DNA of 45,265 nucleotides. It comes from Oscillospiraceae bacterium. Its GTDB lineage: Bacteria > Bacillota > Clostridia > Oscillospirales > CAG-272. The stretch covers positions 1-45,265 of the forward strand of contig SVTI01000008.1 in the NCBI GenBank assembly GCA_015063855.1. The letters run 5' to 3'. The translations under genes and the position numbers were made by a program. Numbering within the stretch: position 1 is the first letter of the stretch; each line of letters starts with the position of its first letter. The notes beneath the pieces are model-generated. The model worked only from the letters and a program-made list of their open reading frames with translations, was not told the DNA's origin and did not search any database. This document shows positions 1-7,740 of this stretch, piece after piece.

Positions 1-85
1 TTGGGTAGAATTTTCCAACCGCTTGAAAGCGCTTAGAAAATTCCACCAATGCCACCTTCCCCGCTGGGGAAGGCTATTAGTGTAG
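1..85. repeat. Terminal 85-base repeat, left copy
   Basis: Bases 1-85 are identical to 45181-45265, so the window begins and ends with the same 85 bases. The sequence is part of a palindromic dispersed repeat that is seen complete at 44978-45256: it holds the hairpin CCTTCCCC-gct-GGGGAAGG (55-73) and an imperfect inner hairpin around 11-41. Read on the minus strand it has the same order as the right-hand copies. An exact repeat at both ends of a segment of housekeeping genes is most simply a contig boundary in a dispersed repeat. Confidence 0.9.
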
Positions 86-285
86 TGCTCTCCGTTAGTT
101 TATTTAAGACATTTTGTCACAGCAAACCCACCGCTAAACTATAATTTGTCGATCTGTTTATTTCGGGCATTGAAAAATCGATTACTGCTAACTCCAAGCC
201 CGAAGAGCAGGGTGAAGGGCAAAGCCCTTCAAAAGGCAAAACGGACGGTGATATACCGTCCGAATGAGTACCGTATTAAGTTTAA
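86..285. other. Non-coding stretch downstream of rpmB
   Basis: No gene is seen here. A perfect hairpin GAAGGGC-AAA-GCCCTTC lies at 214-230, but it has no T-tract on either strand. The stretch around 130-150, read on the minus strand, resembles the hairpin at 44934-44953 (CGATAAATTATAGTTTATCG) at about 17 of 20 positions. That suggests the repeat neighbourhood extends past the GCCTTCCCC end. Confidence 0.5.
232..262 (-). terminator. Possible terminator after rpmB
   Basis: On the minus strand the hairpin GGACGGT-ATATC-ACCGTCC (243-261) lies about 25 bases after the rpmB stop and is followed by GTTTTGCCTTTTG. The stem is a perfect 7 base pairs. The T-tract is broken, so termination may be only moderate. 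Confidence 0.55.
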
Positions 286-471
286 TTAAGCTCTGGTAAC
301 CTTACCGGAACGAAGGCAATGAGCGCAAACGCTTACTGTCTTAACTGTGCCGTTGTCGTTAACCTTAACCTTTCTTATGTTGGGCTTCCACATTCTGTTG
401 GTCTTACGATTTGAGTGGGATACGTTCTGACCGAAGGTAACGCCCTTTCCACATACTGAACACTTTGCCAT
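286..471 (-). CDS. rpmB: 50S ribosomal protein L28
   Basis: L28 is a small protein of the large ribosomal subunit. The 61-residue product begins MAKCSVCGKG and has two CxxC pairs (C4/C7 and C49/C52 in VCAHC), so this is the zinc-binding (C+) form. It has the typical basic core (SNRKTNRMWKPN). Length is normal for the family. GGAGGTG lies 7 bases before the ATG. It is monocistronic: its own sigma-A promoter is just upstream and a possible terminator is just downstream. Confidence 0.98.
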   Translation of the reverse strand: MAKCSVCGKGVTFGQNVSHSNRKTNRMWKPNIRKVKVNDNGTVKTVSVCAHCLRSGKVTRA

Positions 472-512
472 ATCTACACCTCCAAACGGTTACTTTTAAT
501 CACATGACAATG

Positions 513-541
513 ATTATAACACAATCTGTTATAAATTGCAA
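513..541 (-). promoter_or_regulatory. Sigma-A promoter of rpmB
   Basis: On the minus strand, -35 TTGCAA (536-541) and -10 TATAAT (513-518) are separated by 17 bases. The predicted start is about 35 bases before the rpmB ATG, leaving a short leader with a strong Shine-Dalgarno sequence. Confidence 0.85.
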
Positions 542-595
542 GTGTTTTTTGAATTTATTTGTGTCTATTTTTTTAACTTTTTAGCGATTTTAATG

Positions 596-1516
596 TTAAT
601 CTGCGTAAACGGAAGTTATACCGAGATATTCCTCAAGGCATAGACCGCTTTCATATACGGATGAAGCGATTTCAATACCTAAATAACGTACATGCCACGG
701 CTCGTACATATAACCGGTAATATGCTCCTTATCATGGGGATAACGAATTATAAAACCGTATTCGTGACAATGGTTTGCAAGCCAGATGCCTTCAGCAGTA
801 AAGCCGAAATCCTGCTCTAAGGAGTTTAAGTCGAATGCAAGACCTGTTTGATGCTCTGAGTGACCCGGTCGTGCAGAATATCTGTCAGCCTCGGCCTTCC
901 CGCTCTGATTACAGTATCGCTCGTAGAGTCCTGCCTGATAATCGTATGAACGGTAGGAGCTAACAGCATACAAAGATATGCCTTCCTGCGCCGCAGCAGC
1001 TATCATTGCATTTAAAGCGCTGTTAGCTTCAGGGTCGATGCCCGGTGCATAGGTGGAGGGAAGAGCATAGGTCTTGTTCGCTATAAGAATACCGTTTATA
1101 TAGGTAGGCTCTGTTACCTCAGGAATATCGGGTTCGCAAGGGTTCTCATTTATAACGGGAGAATCGGGTTCTGTCTCCTTCGGTTCAGTTTCCTTCGGTT
1201 CAGTTTCCTTTGGTTCTGTTTCCTTCGGCTCGGTCTGTTCTTGCTCTGTAACGGGCTCTGTCACGGCTTGCTGCGTCTCAGCTGTTTCTTCGGCGGGCTC
1301 GGAATCGGGAGTTAAAGCAGTGTCTGTTATATCATCCGTACCTTGTTCGGCAGGCTCGGTGAGATCCTTCTCTGTAAGCTTCTCTGTGAGAGCAGGCTTC
1401 TTTTCCGACTGCTTTTCCGACTTTTTATTAGTTGTTGCCGACTTTGCATTACAGGAAGCGGTAAGTAAAAGAGCTAAAAGTAATGCCGATATTTTAATTA
1501 TCTGTTTCATCATCAT
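596..1516 (-). CDS. VanY-type D,D-carboxypeptidase lipoprotein
   Basis: Predicted membrane-anchored peptidase of family M15B (VanY/DacY type), which removes the terminal D-Ala from peptidoglycan stems outside the cell. The 306-residue product starts with a lipoprotein signal peptide ending in the lipobox LTASC (C22). A Glu/Thr/Pro-rich linker follows, including five TEP(K/D) units, and then the catalytic domain. Zinc ligands are visible as H222 and D229 in GHSEHQTGLAFD and H275 in EPWHVRYLG. The start is one of three consecutive ATGs (1516, 1513, 1510). It overlaps the end of plsY, so the two are probably translationally coupled; the nearest GGAGG is unusually far (about 18 bases). A longer reading upstream would place a charged stretch before the signal peptide and is unlikely. 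Confidence 0.85.
   Translation of the reverse strand: MMMKQIIKISALLLALLLTASCNAKSATTNKKSEKQSEKKPALTEKLTEKDLTEPAEQGTDDITDTALTPDSEPAEETAETQQAVTEPVTEQEQTEPKETEPKETEPKETEPKETEPDSPVINENPCEPDIPEVTEPTYINGILIANKTYALPSTYAPGIDPEANSALNAMIAAAAQEGISLYAVSSYRSYDYQAGLYERYCNQSGKAEADRYSARPGHSEHQTGLAFDLNSLEQDFGFTAEGIWLANHCHEYGFIIRYPHDKEHITGYMYEPWHVRYLGIEIASSVYESGLCLEEYLGITSVYAD
1166..1234 (-). repeat. 15-base tandem repeats in the lipoprotein linker
   Basis: Near-identical 15-base units (GGTTCAGTTTCCTTC on the plus strand) encode consecutive TEPKE pentapeptides, four full units and a partial one. They form an extended, acidic cell-wall spacer between the lipid anchor and the catalytic domain. Such repeats can change in number by slippage. 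Confidence 0.85.
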
Positions 1517-2309
1517 GGTGTAAGGATTTCTTTTCCTCCGACTTTGTATGCGTGGTCTGATTATTAGTTCCTTTTTTCTTGAATGAGAACTTGTTTTCCT
1601 TACCTGCAAGGAGTCTCTTCATGTTCTCACGGTGGAGGAAGAGTATCATAAGTGCGGTAAGAATAGACACTATCATTACTACAAAGTAGAGAATATGATA
1701 ATTCGGATGGGTAAATGTATAAAAATTCTTGAGCATAATGGGATATATTAGAGCACCCATCATTGAACCGAGTGAAATGTATCTTGTAAATGCCACGCAT
1801 GCTATAAATACGATAAGCACTGTAAGAAATACAAAGGGCTCAAGAGTAAGTATCATAGCGGCGGTAACAGCAACGCCCTTACCTCCCTTGAATTTGTACC
1901 AGCAGGGGAAGCAATGACCGAGAATACACGCAAAGCCTGCAATATATCCGCAAGCCTCACCCATAAGAAGTGTAGCGATAATAACTGTTACCACAGCCTT
2001 AAGAATATCACCTAAGAAGGTGACTATTCCCGCAGCTCTGCCGTATGTACGCATCATATTGGTCATTCCGGCATTACCGCTGCCGTATTTACGGATATCA
2101 TCCTTATACTTTACCTTGGATATAATAATTGCAAAATTAAGGCTTCCGAGGAGATAGCCTACAATAGCCATAATTACCGAAACTATTATAAAACGGGTAA
2201 CGTATTCGCTGAGATTGGTATAGGAGTATTCCAGAACATCGTTCTCAACTATCTTTTTAACATAGGGAGAGCCGAGTATACCGAATATACGAAGATCTGT
2301 AAAGGTCAT
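1494..2309 (-). CDS. plsY: Glycerol-3-phosphate acyltransferase PlsY
   Basis: PlsY transfers an acyl group from acyl-phosphate to glycerol-3-phosphate, the first step of membrane phospholipid synthesis, in the inner membrane. The multi-spanning protein shows the family motifs GYLLGSLNFA, GSGNAGMTNMMRTYG, and GHCFPCWYKFKGGKGVA. At 271 residues it is longer than the usual ~200. About 45 residues precede the first PlsY helix, and a hydrophilic tail of about 40 residues follows the last. The ATG overlaps the der stop as ATGA, which supports the long N terminus, although an internal start cannot be excluded. It lies in the DUF512-der-plsY-lipoprotein operon. Confidence 0.93.
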   Translation of the reverse strand: MTFTDLRIFGILGSPYVKKIVENDVLEYSYTNLSEYVTRFIIVSVIMAIVGYLLGSLNFAIIISKVKYKDDIRKYGSGNAGMTNMMRTYGRAAGIVTFLGDILKAVVTVIIATLLMGEACGYIAGFACILGHCFPCWYKFKGGKGVAVTAAMILTLEPFVFLTVLIVFIACVAFTRYISLGSMMGALIYPIMLKNFYTFTHPNYHILYFVVMIVSILTALMILFLHRENMKRLLAGKENKFSFKKKGTNNQTTHTKSEEKKSLHHDDETDN

Positions 2310-3640
2310 TGAGGATCTTCTCCCTTCTGTCTGAGTACGATCTTAATGGGAGTACCGTTAAAGCCGAATACAGAACGTATCTGATTCTCGATATATCTCT
2401 GATATGAGAAATGGAAGAGCTCTACGCTGTTACAGAATATAACGAAGGTGGGAGGTGCTACAGAGGACTGTGTCATGTAGTATATCTTTAAGCGTCTGCC
2501 CTTGTCGGAGGGGGGCTGAACACGGGAGGTTGCTTCGTTTAAAACGTCGTTGAGCATACCTGTGCTTACACGAAGAAGCGACTGCTCGTAAACGTATTTG
2601 ATATATTCAAAGAGCTTGCCTGTACGCTGACCCGTAAGGGCTGAAACGAAGATAACGGGAGCGTACTGCATATAGCCGAGAGCCTCGTAGACCTCCTTGG
2701 TGAAGTTGTCAACGGTCTTGGAATCCTTTTCGATAAGGTCCCATTTGTTGATAACTATAATAGAGGGCTTGCCCGATTCGTGAGCGATACCCGCAATTCT
2801 CTCGTCCTGCTCGGTAACGCCTTGTGTGGCATCGATCATAATACAGCATACGTTAGCTCTGTCTACTGCGGACTTGGCACGGAGAACGCTGTAATGCTCT
2901 ATCTTGGAATCGATCTTGGCATGTCTTCTGATGCCTGCTGTGTCAATGAACACGAACTTGCCGTGCTCGTTTTCGACCTTGGTGTCGATAGCATCGCGGG
3001 TGGTACCCGCAATGTTGGAAACGATAAGTCTGTCCTCACCGAGGTAACGGTTGATAATAGAGCTCTTACCTGCGTTGGGCTTGCCGATGAAGGCAACCTT
3101 GATGGAGTCGTCCTCTTCCTCATCTTCATCATCGTCAAAGTGACAGAGCTCGACTACACGGTCGAGGATATCGCCGCTTCCCGTACCGTGAAGTGAGGAA
3201 ACGGGAATGGGCTCACCCTCAACACCGAGCTCGTAGAACTCGTAAAATTCGAAGGGGAGATCGCCTATGCGGTCGCACTTGTTGACTGCAAGGACAAGGG
3301 GTTTGGTGCTCTTTAAGAGCATGGTACAGATATCACGGTCATTTGCGGTAAGACCGGTGGTAACATCGGTCATAAATATTATAACATCTGCAGATTCAAT
3401 GGCTATCTGTGCCTGCATTCTCATATGCTTTAACATAAGATCGTCGGTCTTGGGCTCAATACCTCCGGTGTCGACCAGGAGCATCTCCTTGCCGTTCCAT
3501 TCGATCTCATGATATATTCTGTCACGTGTAACACCGGGGGTGTTCTCGACTATGGCTATCTGCTTGCCTGCCAATTTATTAAAAAGGGTACTCTTACCCA
3601 CGTTGGGGCGTCCCACTATTGCAACTACCGGTTTTGACAT
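2306..3640 (-). CDS. der: Ribosome biogenesis GTPase Der (EngA)
   Basis: Der is a tandem GTPase needed for 50S subunit maturation. The 444-residue product has two G domains. The first has GRPNVGKST, DTGG and NKCD; the second has GKPNAGKSS, DTAGIRR and NKWD. A C-terminal KH-like domain follows. An acidic linker (HFDDDEDEEEDDS) separates the G domains. A strong AAAGGAGG lies 5 bases before the ATG. It sits 11 bases after the upstream DUF512 gene and overlaps plsY by 4 bases, the usual der-plsY pairing of Clostridia. Confidence 0.98.
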   Translation of the reverse strand: MSKPVVAIVGRPNVGKSTLFNKLAGKQIAIVENTPGVTRDRIYHEIEWNGKEMLLVDTGGIEPKTDDLMLKHMRMQAQIAIESADVIIFMTDVTTGLTANDRDICTMLLKSTKPLVLAVNKCDRIGDLPFEFYEFYELGVEGEPIPVSSLHGTGSGDILDRVVELCHFDDDEDEEEDDSIKVAFIGKPNAGKSSIINRYLGEDRLIVSNIAGTTRDAIDTKVENEHGKFVFIDTAGIRRHAKIDSKIEHYSVLRAKSAVDRANVCCIMIDATQGVTEQDERIAGIAHESGKPSIIVINKWDLIEKDSKTVDNFTKEVYEALGYMQYAPVIFVSALTGQRTGKLFEYIKYVYEQSLLRVSTGMLNDVLNEATSRVQPPSDKGRRLKIYYMTQSSVAPPTFVIFCNSVELFHFSYQRYIENQIRSVFGFNGTPIKIVLRQKGEDPQ

Positions 3641-3651
3641 TTGAACCTCCT

Positions 3652-4959
3652 TTAATCCTGTAAGAGCTTCTCTATAAGCTCATAGCCGCTGTTGTTGACT
3701 ATATCGATATCTACATTTAGATGCTTTGATAAGTCCTCTATTGAAACATTGTCGAGGAAAAGGTCATTTTCGTACCTTAACATAACCGAGGGAAGAAACA
3801 GCTTGGTTCCGAGCTCCTTGCCCTTAAGCTGTTCCATGAGATCTTTGCCTGTGATAAGACCTGCAACGGTTATATTCTCGCCAAAGAAATTGTTCTTGAT
3901 TTTGTATACGTTGATTTTTGTGTTGGGGAGCTTCTCGCATAATGCACAAGCGATCTCTGAAATAAACTTATATGCCGCTTCTCCCGTTGCTATTGAAATC
4001 TCGCGTTTATCCTCTGCATTGGGGTATGTGTCGATGAAGTCAAGCTCGTCATAGAACTCGTCCTTCATTGAAGTGATCAGGCCCACACCGTTTTCGATCT
4101 GAGGATAACCGTCATAATAATCGGCATTGGGTAATGTAAGTCCCGCCTTGATAAAGAACTCGTCGCCGAGATAGAAGAGACCTGTGCCGTGCTTCTCTCT
4201 GCAAATATCCGAGAAGGCTCTGACCTGATCTATTACTTCCTTACATTCATCTCCCGAGAAGGGTTCAAGGGGATATAAGCCCTCTCTGTACTTTGTCAAA
4301 CCGCTGGGGACTACCGAAACGCTCTGAACAGAAGGGAAGAGTGCTTCAAGATCGTTCATTGTTCTTGTAAGCTCCTCCTTGTCGTTTACTCCTTTGCAGA
4401 GAACGATCTGAGCGTTGATGCGTATTCCCGCTTCCGAAAATTTCTTTAATGCCGAAAGGCTGTCGCCCGCAAAACGGTTGTTCATCATTTTGCATCTCAG
4501 CTCGGGATTGGTAGTATGCACCGAAACGTTAATGGGGGATATCTTCATATCGCATATACGGTCGATATCCGCTTCGCTTAGATTGGTAAGAGTGATATAG
4601 CTTCCCGTCAGAAAGGACATTCGTGAGTCGTCATCCTTAAAATATATCGTCTCGCGCAAGCCGTGGGGGTTCTGATCGATGAAGCAGAAGATACACTTGT
4701 TACGGCATGAACGCTTCTCATCCATTAAGAAGGTCTCAAATTCAAGCCCTATATCCTCATATTCCGGCTTTCTGATCTTTACGTCAAAAAGCTCGGCTTT
4801 GCGGTGGATGGTAAGTATTATTTTTTTGTTCGCTGTATGAAAACGGTAGTCAAGGACGTCGTTAATATCCTTTCCGTTTATTTTAATTAAATAATCCTCG
4901 GGCATTATTCCTGCCTTCTCGGCAAGAGAACCCCCTTCAACACCGCAAATTTTAACCAT
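3652..4959 (-). CDS. DUF512 radical-SAM/PDZ protein
   Basis: The 435-residue protein has an N-terminal PDZ-like segment (about residues 1-60), then a cluster C85-x3-C89-x2-C92 (CRNKCIFC) typical of the radical-SAM iron-sulfur site in this family, and the DUF512 region in its C-terminal half. The family is conserved in Firmicutes and Cyanobacteria, often beside der; its reaction is not established. TTGGAG lies about 6 bases before the ATG. It is the first gene of a minus-strand operon with der, plsY and the VanY-type lipoprotein. Confidence 0.9.
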   Translation of the reverse strand: MVKICGVEGGSLAEKAGIMPEDYLIKINGKDINDVLDYRFHTANKKIILTIHRKAELFDVKIRKPEYEDIGLEFETFLMDEKRSCRNKCIFCFIDQNPHGLRETIYFKDDDSRMSFLTGSYITLTNLSEADIDRICDMKISPINVSVHTTNPELRCKMMNNRFAGDSLSALKKFSEAGIRINAQIVLCKGVNDKEELTRTMNDLEALFPSVQSVSVVPSGLTKYREGLYPLEPFSGDECKEVIDQVRAFSDICREKHGTGLFYLGDEFFIKAGLTLPNADYYDGYPQIENGVGLITSMKDEFYDELDFIDTYPNAEDKREISIATGEAAYKFISEIACALCEKLPNTKINVYKIKNNFFGENITVAGLITGKDLMEQLKGKELGTKLFLPSVMLRYENDLFLDNVSIEDLSKHLNVDIDIVNNSGYELIEKLLQD

Positions 4960-5011
4960 TTGTACTCCAATTAATGAATAATGAATAGGAAAACGGGCAC
5001 TAAATTATTTT

Positions 5012-5215
5012 CCGCTCAGCCTTCAAGTACGTTTTTTGTGATACCCGAAAAACACTGGTAGCACGAAAAACTAATTGGAGAGCTGACGGTAAGAGAGCTT
5101 TGTGTCAGACGAACGCAGAAATCGCAGGAATAGTGGAGCTATTTCAAGATTTCGTAGTGAAGTATGGCGCAAAGAAATCAACCGCTCAGCCTTCAAGTAC
5201 GTTTTTTGTGATACC
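5012..5215. repeat. 170-base repeat unit with 34-base direct repeats
   Basis: The 34 bases at 5012-5045 (beginning CCGCTCAGCCTTCAAGTACG) recur exactly at 5182-5215, so the period is 170 bases. Between them lies a strong two-part hairpin: GAAATC (5118-5123) pairs with GATTTC (5148-5153), and GAATAG (5128-5133) with CTATTT (5139-5144). This looks like a dispersed structured repeat or the remains of a small insertion flanked by repeats. No transposase is present. Confidence 0.8.
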
Positions 5216-5217
5216 AT

Positions 5218-5264
5218 TAAATATAAAATAGGGCGTACAGACACGCAAAATGCGGTATATACGC
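5218..5264 (-). terminator. Terminator of the DUF177-rpmF operon
   Basis: On the minus strand GGGCGTA (5258-5264) pairs with TACGCCC (5229-5235), with an inner CGCA/TGCG stem, and is followed by TATTTTATATTT. It begins about 22 bases after the rpmF stop. Confidence 0.7.
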
Positions 5265-5286
5265 CCGACAAGACATAATAAACTAA

Positions 5287-5475
5287 TTATGCTTCTTCCT
5301 TAACGCTGATAACTTCCTGACCCTTGTAAGTTCCGCAAGCTCTGCAAACTCTGTGGGAGAGATTCATCTCACCGCACTTGGGGCATGCTGTCATGCCGGG
5401 CATAGAAAGCTTAGAATTGTTGGAACGTCTCTTATCGCGTCTTGCGCCTGATACTTTTCTCTTCGGTACTGCCAT
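5287..5475 (-). CDS. rpmF: 50S ribosomal protein L32
   Basis: Small zinc-ribbon ribosomal protein of the large subunit. The 62-residue product begins [19 protein letters not shown] and has zinc ligands in CPKC and CRAC. The length is typical. GGAGGTG lies 8 bases before the ATG. It follows the DUF177 gene by 39 bases, the classic yceD-rpmF pair. Confidence 0.98.
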   Translation of the reverse strand: MAVPKRKVSGARRDKRRSNNSKLSMPGMTACPKCGEMNLSHRVCRACGTYKGQEVISVKEEA

Positions 5476-5514
5476 GTTACCTACACCTCCGTTATATAAA
5501 TGTTTTTTGTTAAC

Positions 5515-6033
5515 TTATTCATCCAGAGAATCGATGTACTTTTGAATAATCGCAAGTCTCGGATCGATCTCCTTGGTGGGACAGCTGCAGCTGCCTTCGT
5601 TTAAATCCTTACCGCACTTGGGACACAGTCCCTTGCAATCCTCCTTGCAGAGAAGCTTGGTAGGAAATTCTAATAGGATCTCATCGCACACGGGTGTGTA
5701 GAGATCAAGCTTTGCGTCCTCAATGAAGAGATAGTCATCTGTGTCTTCGTTTTGAAGAGTGGAAATGACAGCGACATTCTTTTCAAACGAGATGGGTAAT
5801 ACACCTTCAATGCTCTTTAAGCATCTGGCGCATGCTGTTTTATAAGGTACCGTAGCACAAGCGGTAAGCTTCATATAACCGGCGCTGTTTGTAACTGAGC
5901 CCGTGATCTTAAAAAGCTCAGGGAACTCTACACCGTGGATTATAGTGCTGTCCTCAAAGCTGAAGCTGAAATCAAAGGGAATTGATTTAACCTCACCCGA
6001 AAGGATCGGTGCCATATCGATTTGCATACTCAT
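5515..6033 (-). CDS. DUF177 (YceD) family protein
   Basis: YceD/DUF177 proteins are encoded next to rpmF in most bacteria and are linked to 23S rRNA accumulation. The 172-residue product has the family cysteines (CARC; then CKEDCKGLCPKCGKDL near the C terminus) and ends with DPRLAIIQKYIDSL. I place the start at ATG 6033, which has AGGAG 11-12 bases upstream. Longer readings begin at the -35 element of the promoter and are therefore excluded. Confidence 0.92.
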   Translation of the reverse strand: MSMQIDMAPILSGEVKSIPFDFSFSFEDSTIIHGVEFPELFKITGSVTNSAGYMKLTACATVPYKTACARCLKSIEGVLPISFEKNVAVISTLQNEDTDDYLFIEDAKLDLYTPVCDEILLEFPTKLLCKEDCKGLCPKCGKDLNEGSCSCPTKEIDPRLAIIQKYIDSLDE

Positions 6034-6082
6034 AGGGTTTAATTTCTCCTGAAATATTAGCCCGTTGACGCAGGCACAAAAT

Positions 6083-6111
6083 AGTATATATAAATTGAAA
6101 TCGTTTGTCAA
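6083..6111 (-). promoter_or_regulatory. Sigma-A promoter of the DUF177-rpmF operon
   Basis: On the minus strand, -35 TTGACA (6106-6111) and -10 TATACT (6083-6088) have a 17-base spacer. The predicted start near 6076 gives a leader of about 43 bases. Confidence 0.88.
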
Positions 6112-6165
6112 GAGTTATCGAAAAAAATAAAATATAAAAAATGTAAATTTTATGTGACCGTGAAT

Positions 6166-6879
6166 CTATAATGCTTCCCGTAAGGTCTGCATTATCTTCT
6201 TTTCGGTTCTCGATACCTTGACCTGACTTATTCCGAGGATACTTCCTGTCTGTTGCTGGGATAATTCTTTGGTGTAACGAAGGTGAATTATCTTTCTTGA
6301 CAGCTCGTCGAGCTCGCTTACCGCCTCACGCAGAGCTATCGATTCGGTCAGGTGATCTATCTTATTGTCCTTGTCCGCAAGCATAGATTCAAAGGTAAGA
6401 TTACTCTCTGAGCCGACGCTTTCGTTTAAGGACTGAACGGGAGAAACGGCTTCAAGCACAAGGGTAAGCTCCTCGGCGGGCATATTGCAAATTGAACTTA
6501 GTTCGGAAAGGGTCGGTTCTCTTCCATTATTTTTTATGAATTCCTCGCTTGCCTTCATTACGGTGATACCGCTTCTTTTTAGCTGACGAGAGACCTTTAT
6601 CTGTCCGTCGTCACGAAGAAAACGTCTGATCTCGCCTATTATAAGGGGGACGGCATAGGTCGAGAACTTGGTGTTATAGGAAAAATCAAAGCTTCTTGAT
6701 GCCTTGATCATCCCTATGCTCCCGATCTGTATAAGGTCCTCGATCTCCGCTCCTCTTCCCATAAAACGAAGGGCGATGGATTTGACCAGACCCATGTTTT
6801 CGCATACGAGTTTTTCAAGAGCGTCTTTGTCACCCTCTGCGATCTTCTTTAATAATACAGTATTGTTTTCATTTGTCAA
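6166..6879 (-). CDS. sigF: Forespore sigma factor SigF (SpoIIAC)
   Basis: Sigma-F is the first forespore-specific sigma factor, held inactive by SpoIIAB. The 237-residue protein has region 2 (EDLIQIGSIGMIKASRSFD, KFSTYAVPLIIGEIRRFLRD) and region 4 (LSRKIIHLRYTKELSQQQTG, LGISQVKVSRTEKKI). The start is TTG at 6879, with GTGGTG about 8 bases upstream. The first ATG is two codons downstream but in another frame. It lies 34 bases after spoIIAB as the last gene of the spoIIA operon. The product is shorter than most SigF by only a few residues. Confidence 0.95.
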   Translation of the reverse strand: MTNENNTVLLKKIAEGDKDALEKLVCENMGLVKSIALRFMGRGAEIEDLIQIGSIGMIKASRSFDFSYNTKFSTYAVPLIIGEIRRFLRDDGQIKVSRQLKRSGITVMKASEEFIKNNGREPTLSELSSICNMPAEELTLVLEAVSPVQSLNESVGSESNLTFESMLADKDNKIDHLTESIALREAVSELDELSRKIIHLRYTKELSQQQTGSILGISQVKVSRTEKKIMQTLREAL

Positions 6880-6913
6880 TAGATTTCACCACACTTATTA
6901 AAATATGTAGGTG

Positions 6914-7351
6914 TCAGAGCTTTATTTTCAGTTTTTTTATCATTGTAACCGTTGTACCCTTGTTTGGTACGGAGCGTACGCTCAGCTTATCTGTGAAGCT
7001 TGACATTATGGTGAAGCCCATGCCGCCTCTGTCTGTACCCGGTGCTCCTGTATAGAAAGGTTCCATCGCCTTTTTTATATCGTCGATACCCTTGCCCTTG
7101 TCCTTGACTGTTATCTTGATGCTTCTGTCGTCGTAATATTCGGCTGATATGTATATCTTACCCTCCGACTCCATGTAGCCGTGTACTATAGAATTTGTAA
7201 CCGCCTCGGAAACGACGGTTCTGATATCCGCAATCTCCTCAAGGCTAGGATCAAGCTGTGCCGCAAAGGTGGATACGGCATAACGCGCGAAGCTCTCGTT
7301 TATCGACCTTGCAGGTATGGTAAGGCTCATTTTATTCTGCGATCTTTTCAT
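6914..7351 (-). CDS. spoIIAB: Anti-sigma-F factor SpoIIAB
   Basis: SpoIIAB is a GHKL-type protein kinase that binds sigma-F and phosphorylates SpoIIAA. The 145-residue product shows the N box (VVSEAVTNSIVHGY), the G1 box (KDKGKGIDD) and the G2 region (GTDRGGMGFTIM). Two starts are possible. ATG 7351 has an excellent AAGGAG 6-7 bases upstream and overlaps spoIIAA by 20 bases, which favours it. ATG 7330 would begin just after spoIIAA. Confidence 0.97.
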   Translation of the reverse strand: MKRSQNKMSLTIPARSINESFARYAVSTFAAQLDPSLEEIADIRTVVSEAVTNSIVHGYMESEGKIYISAEYYDDRSIKITVKDKGKGIDDIKKAMEPFYTGAPGTDRGGMGFTIMSSFTDKLSVRSVPNKGTTVTMIKKLKIKL

Positions 7352-7682
7352 TTTTAACTCCTTTTCCTCTCTTTATTTTTATGATCTTTTCCGTCCCCGC
7401 CAGATTCAGGATTCGCTCAACTCTCGGTGATGGATCGGATATTATCATTCTTCCTCCGAGATCCTTTATTTTTGCATGTCTGCCGAGGATAAGACCGAGC
7501 CCGGATGAGTCCATAAAATCTATCTCACTCAGATCGATAATAACGGTTGACGCCCTGTACAAATAGAGATTCGTGTCGATCTCCTCTCTCATTTTCTTAG
7601 CAGTATGATGGTCGATATCTCCTGACAGCCTGAGTATAAGTATGCCCTCATCATATTCTGATCTGCATATTGATTCCTGCAT
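7332..7682 (-). CDS. spoIIAA: Anti-anti-sigma factor SpoIIAA
   Basis: STAS-domain protein that releases sigma-F from SpoIIAB when dephosphorylated. The 116-residue product has the conserved phosphorylation loop DFMDSSGLGLILGR, and S59 lines up with S58 of the Bacillus subtilis protein. AAAGGA lies about 10 bases before the ATG. Upstream on the minus strand there is TTGACA near 7737-7743 and TAGAAT 21 bases further. That is too wide for a normal sigma-A promoter; the AGAAT core would also fit a sigma-H -10, but no sigma-H -35 is evident. Confidence 0.96.
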   Translation of the reverse strand: MQESICRSEYDEGILILRLSGDIDHHTAKKMREEIDTNLYLYRASTVIIDLSEIDFMDSSGLGLILGRHAKIKDLGGRMIISDPSPRVERILNLAGTEKIIKIKRGKGVKNEKIAE

Positions 7683-7740
7683 TTTTCTTTCGTCCTTTCT
7701 TTTTTTGATATTCTATCATTGCCAAGGCAAAAAAACTGTC

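Larger units (their letters stand above)
4960..5286. other. 327-base gap with a duplicated sequence
   Basis: No credible gene is seen. The stretch holds the leader of the DUF512 gene, a segment bounded by 34-base direct repeats (5012-5215) and the terminator of the rpmF operon (5218-5264). An open frame on the minus strand across the repeat (5071-5271) is not similar to any protein I recognise and has no convincing ribosome binding site. Confidence 0.7.

Noticed and set aside
214-230. The GAAGGGC/GCCCTTC palindrome as a terminator
   Set aside because: No T-tract follows on either strand. The hairpin at 243-261 is the better terminator candidate for rpmB.
5071-5271. A 66-residue open frame on the minus strand
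   Set aside because: It runs across the duplicated 34-base sequence and the terminator region, has no good ribosome binding site and no recognisable protein similarity.
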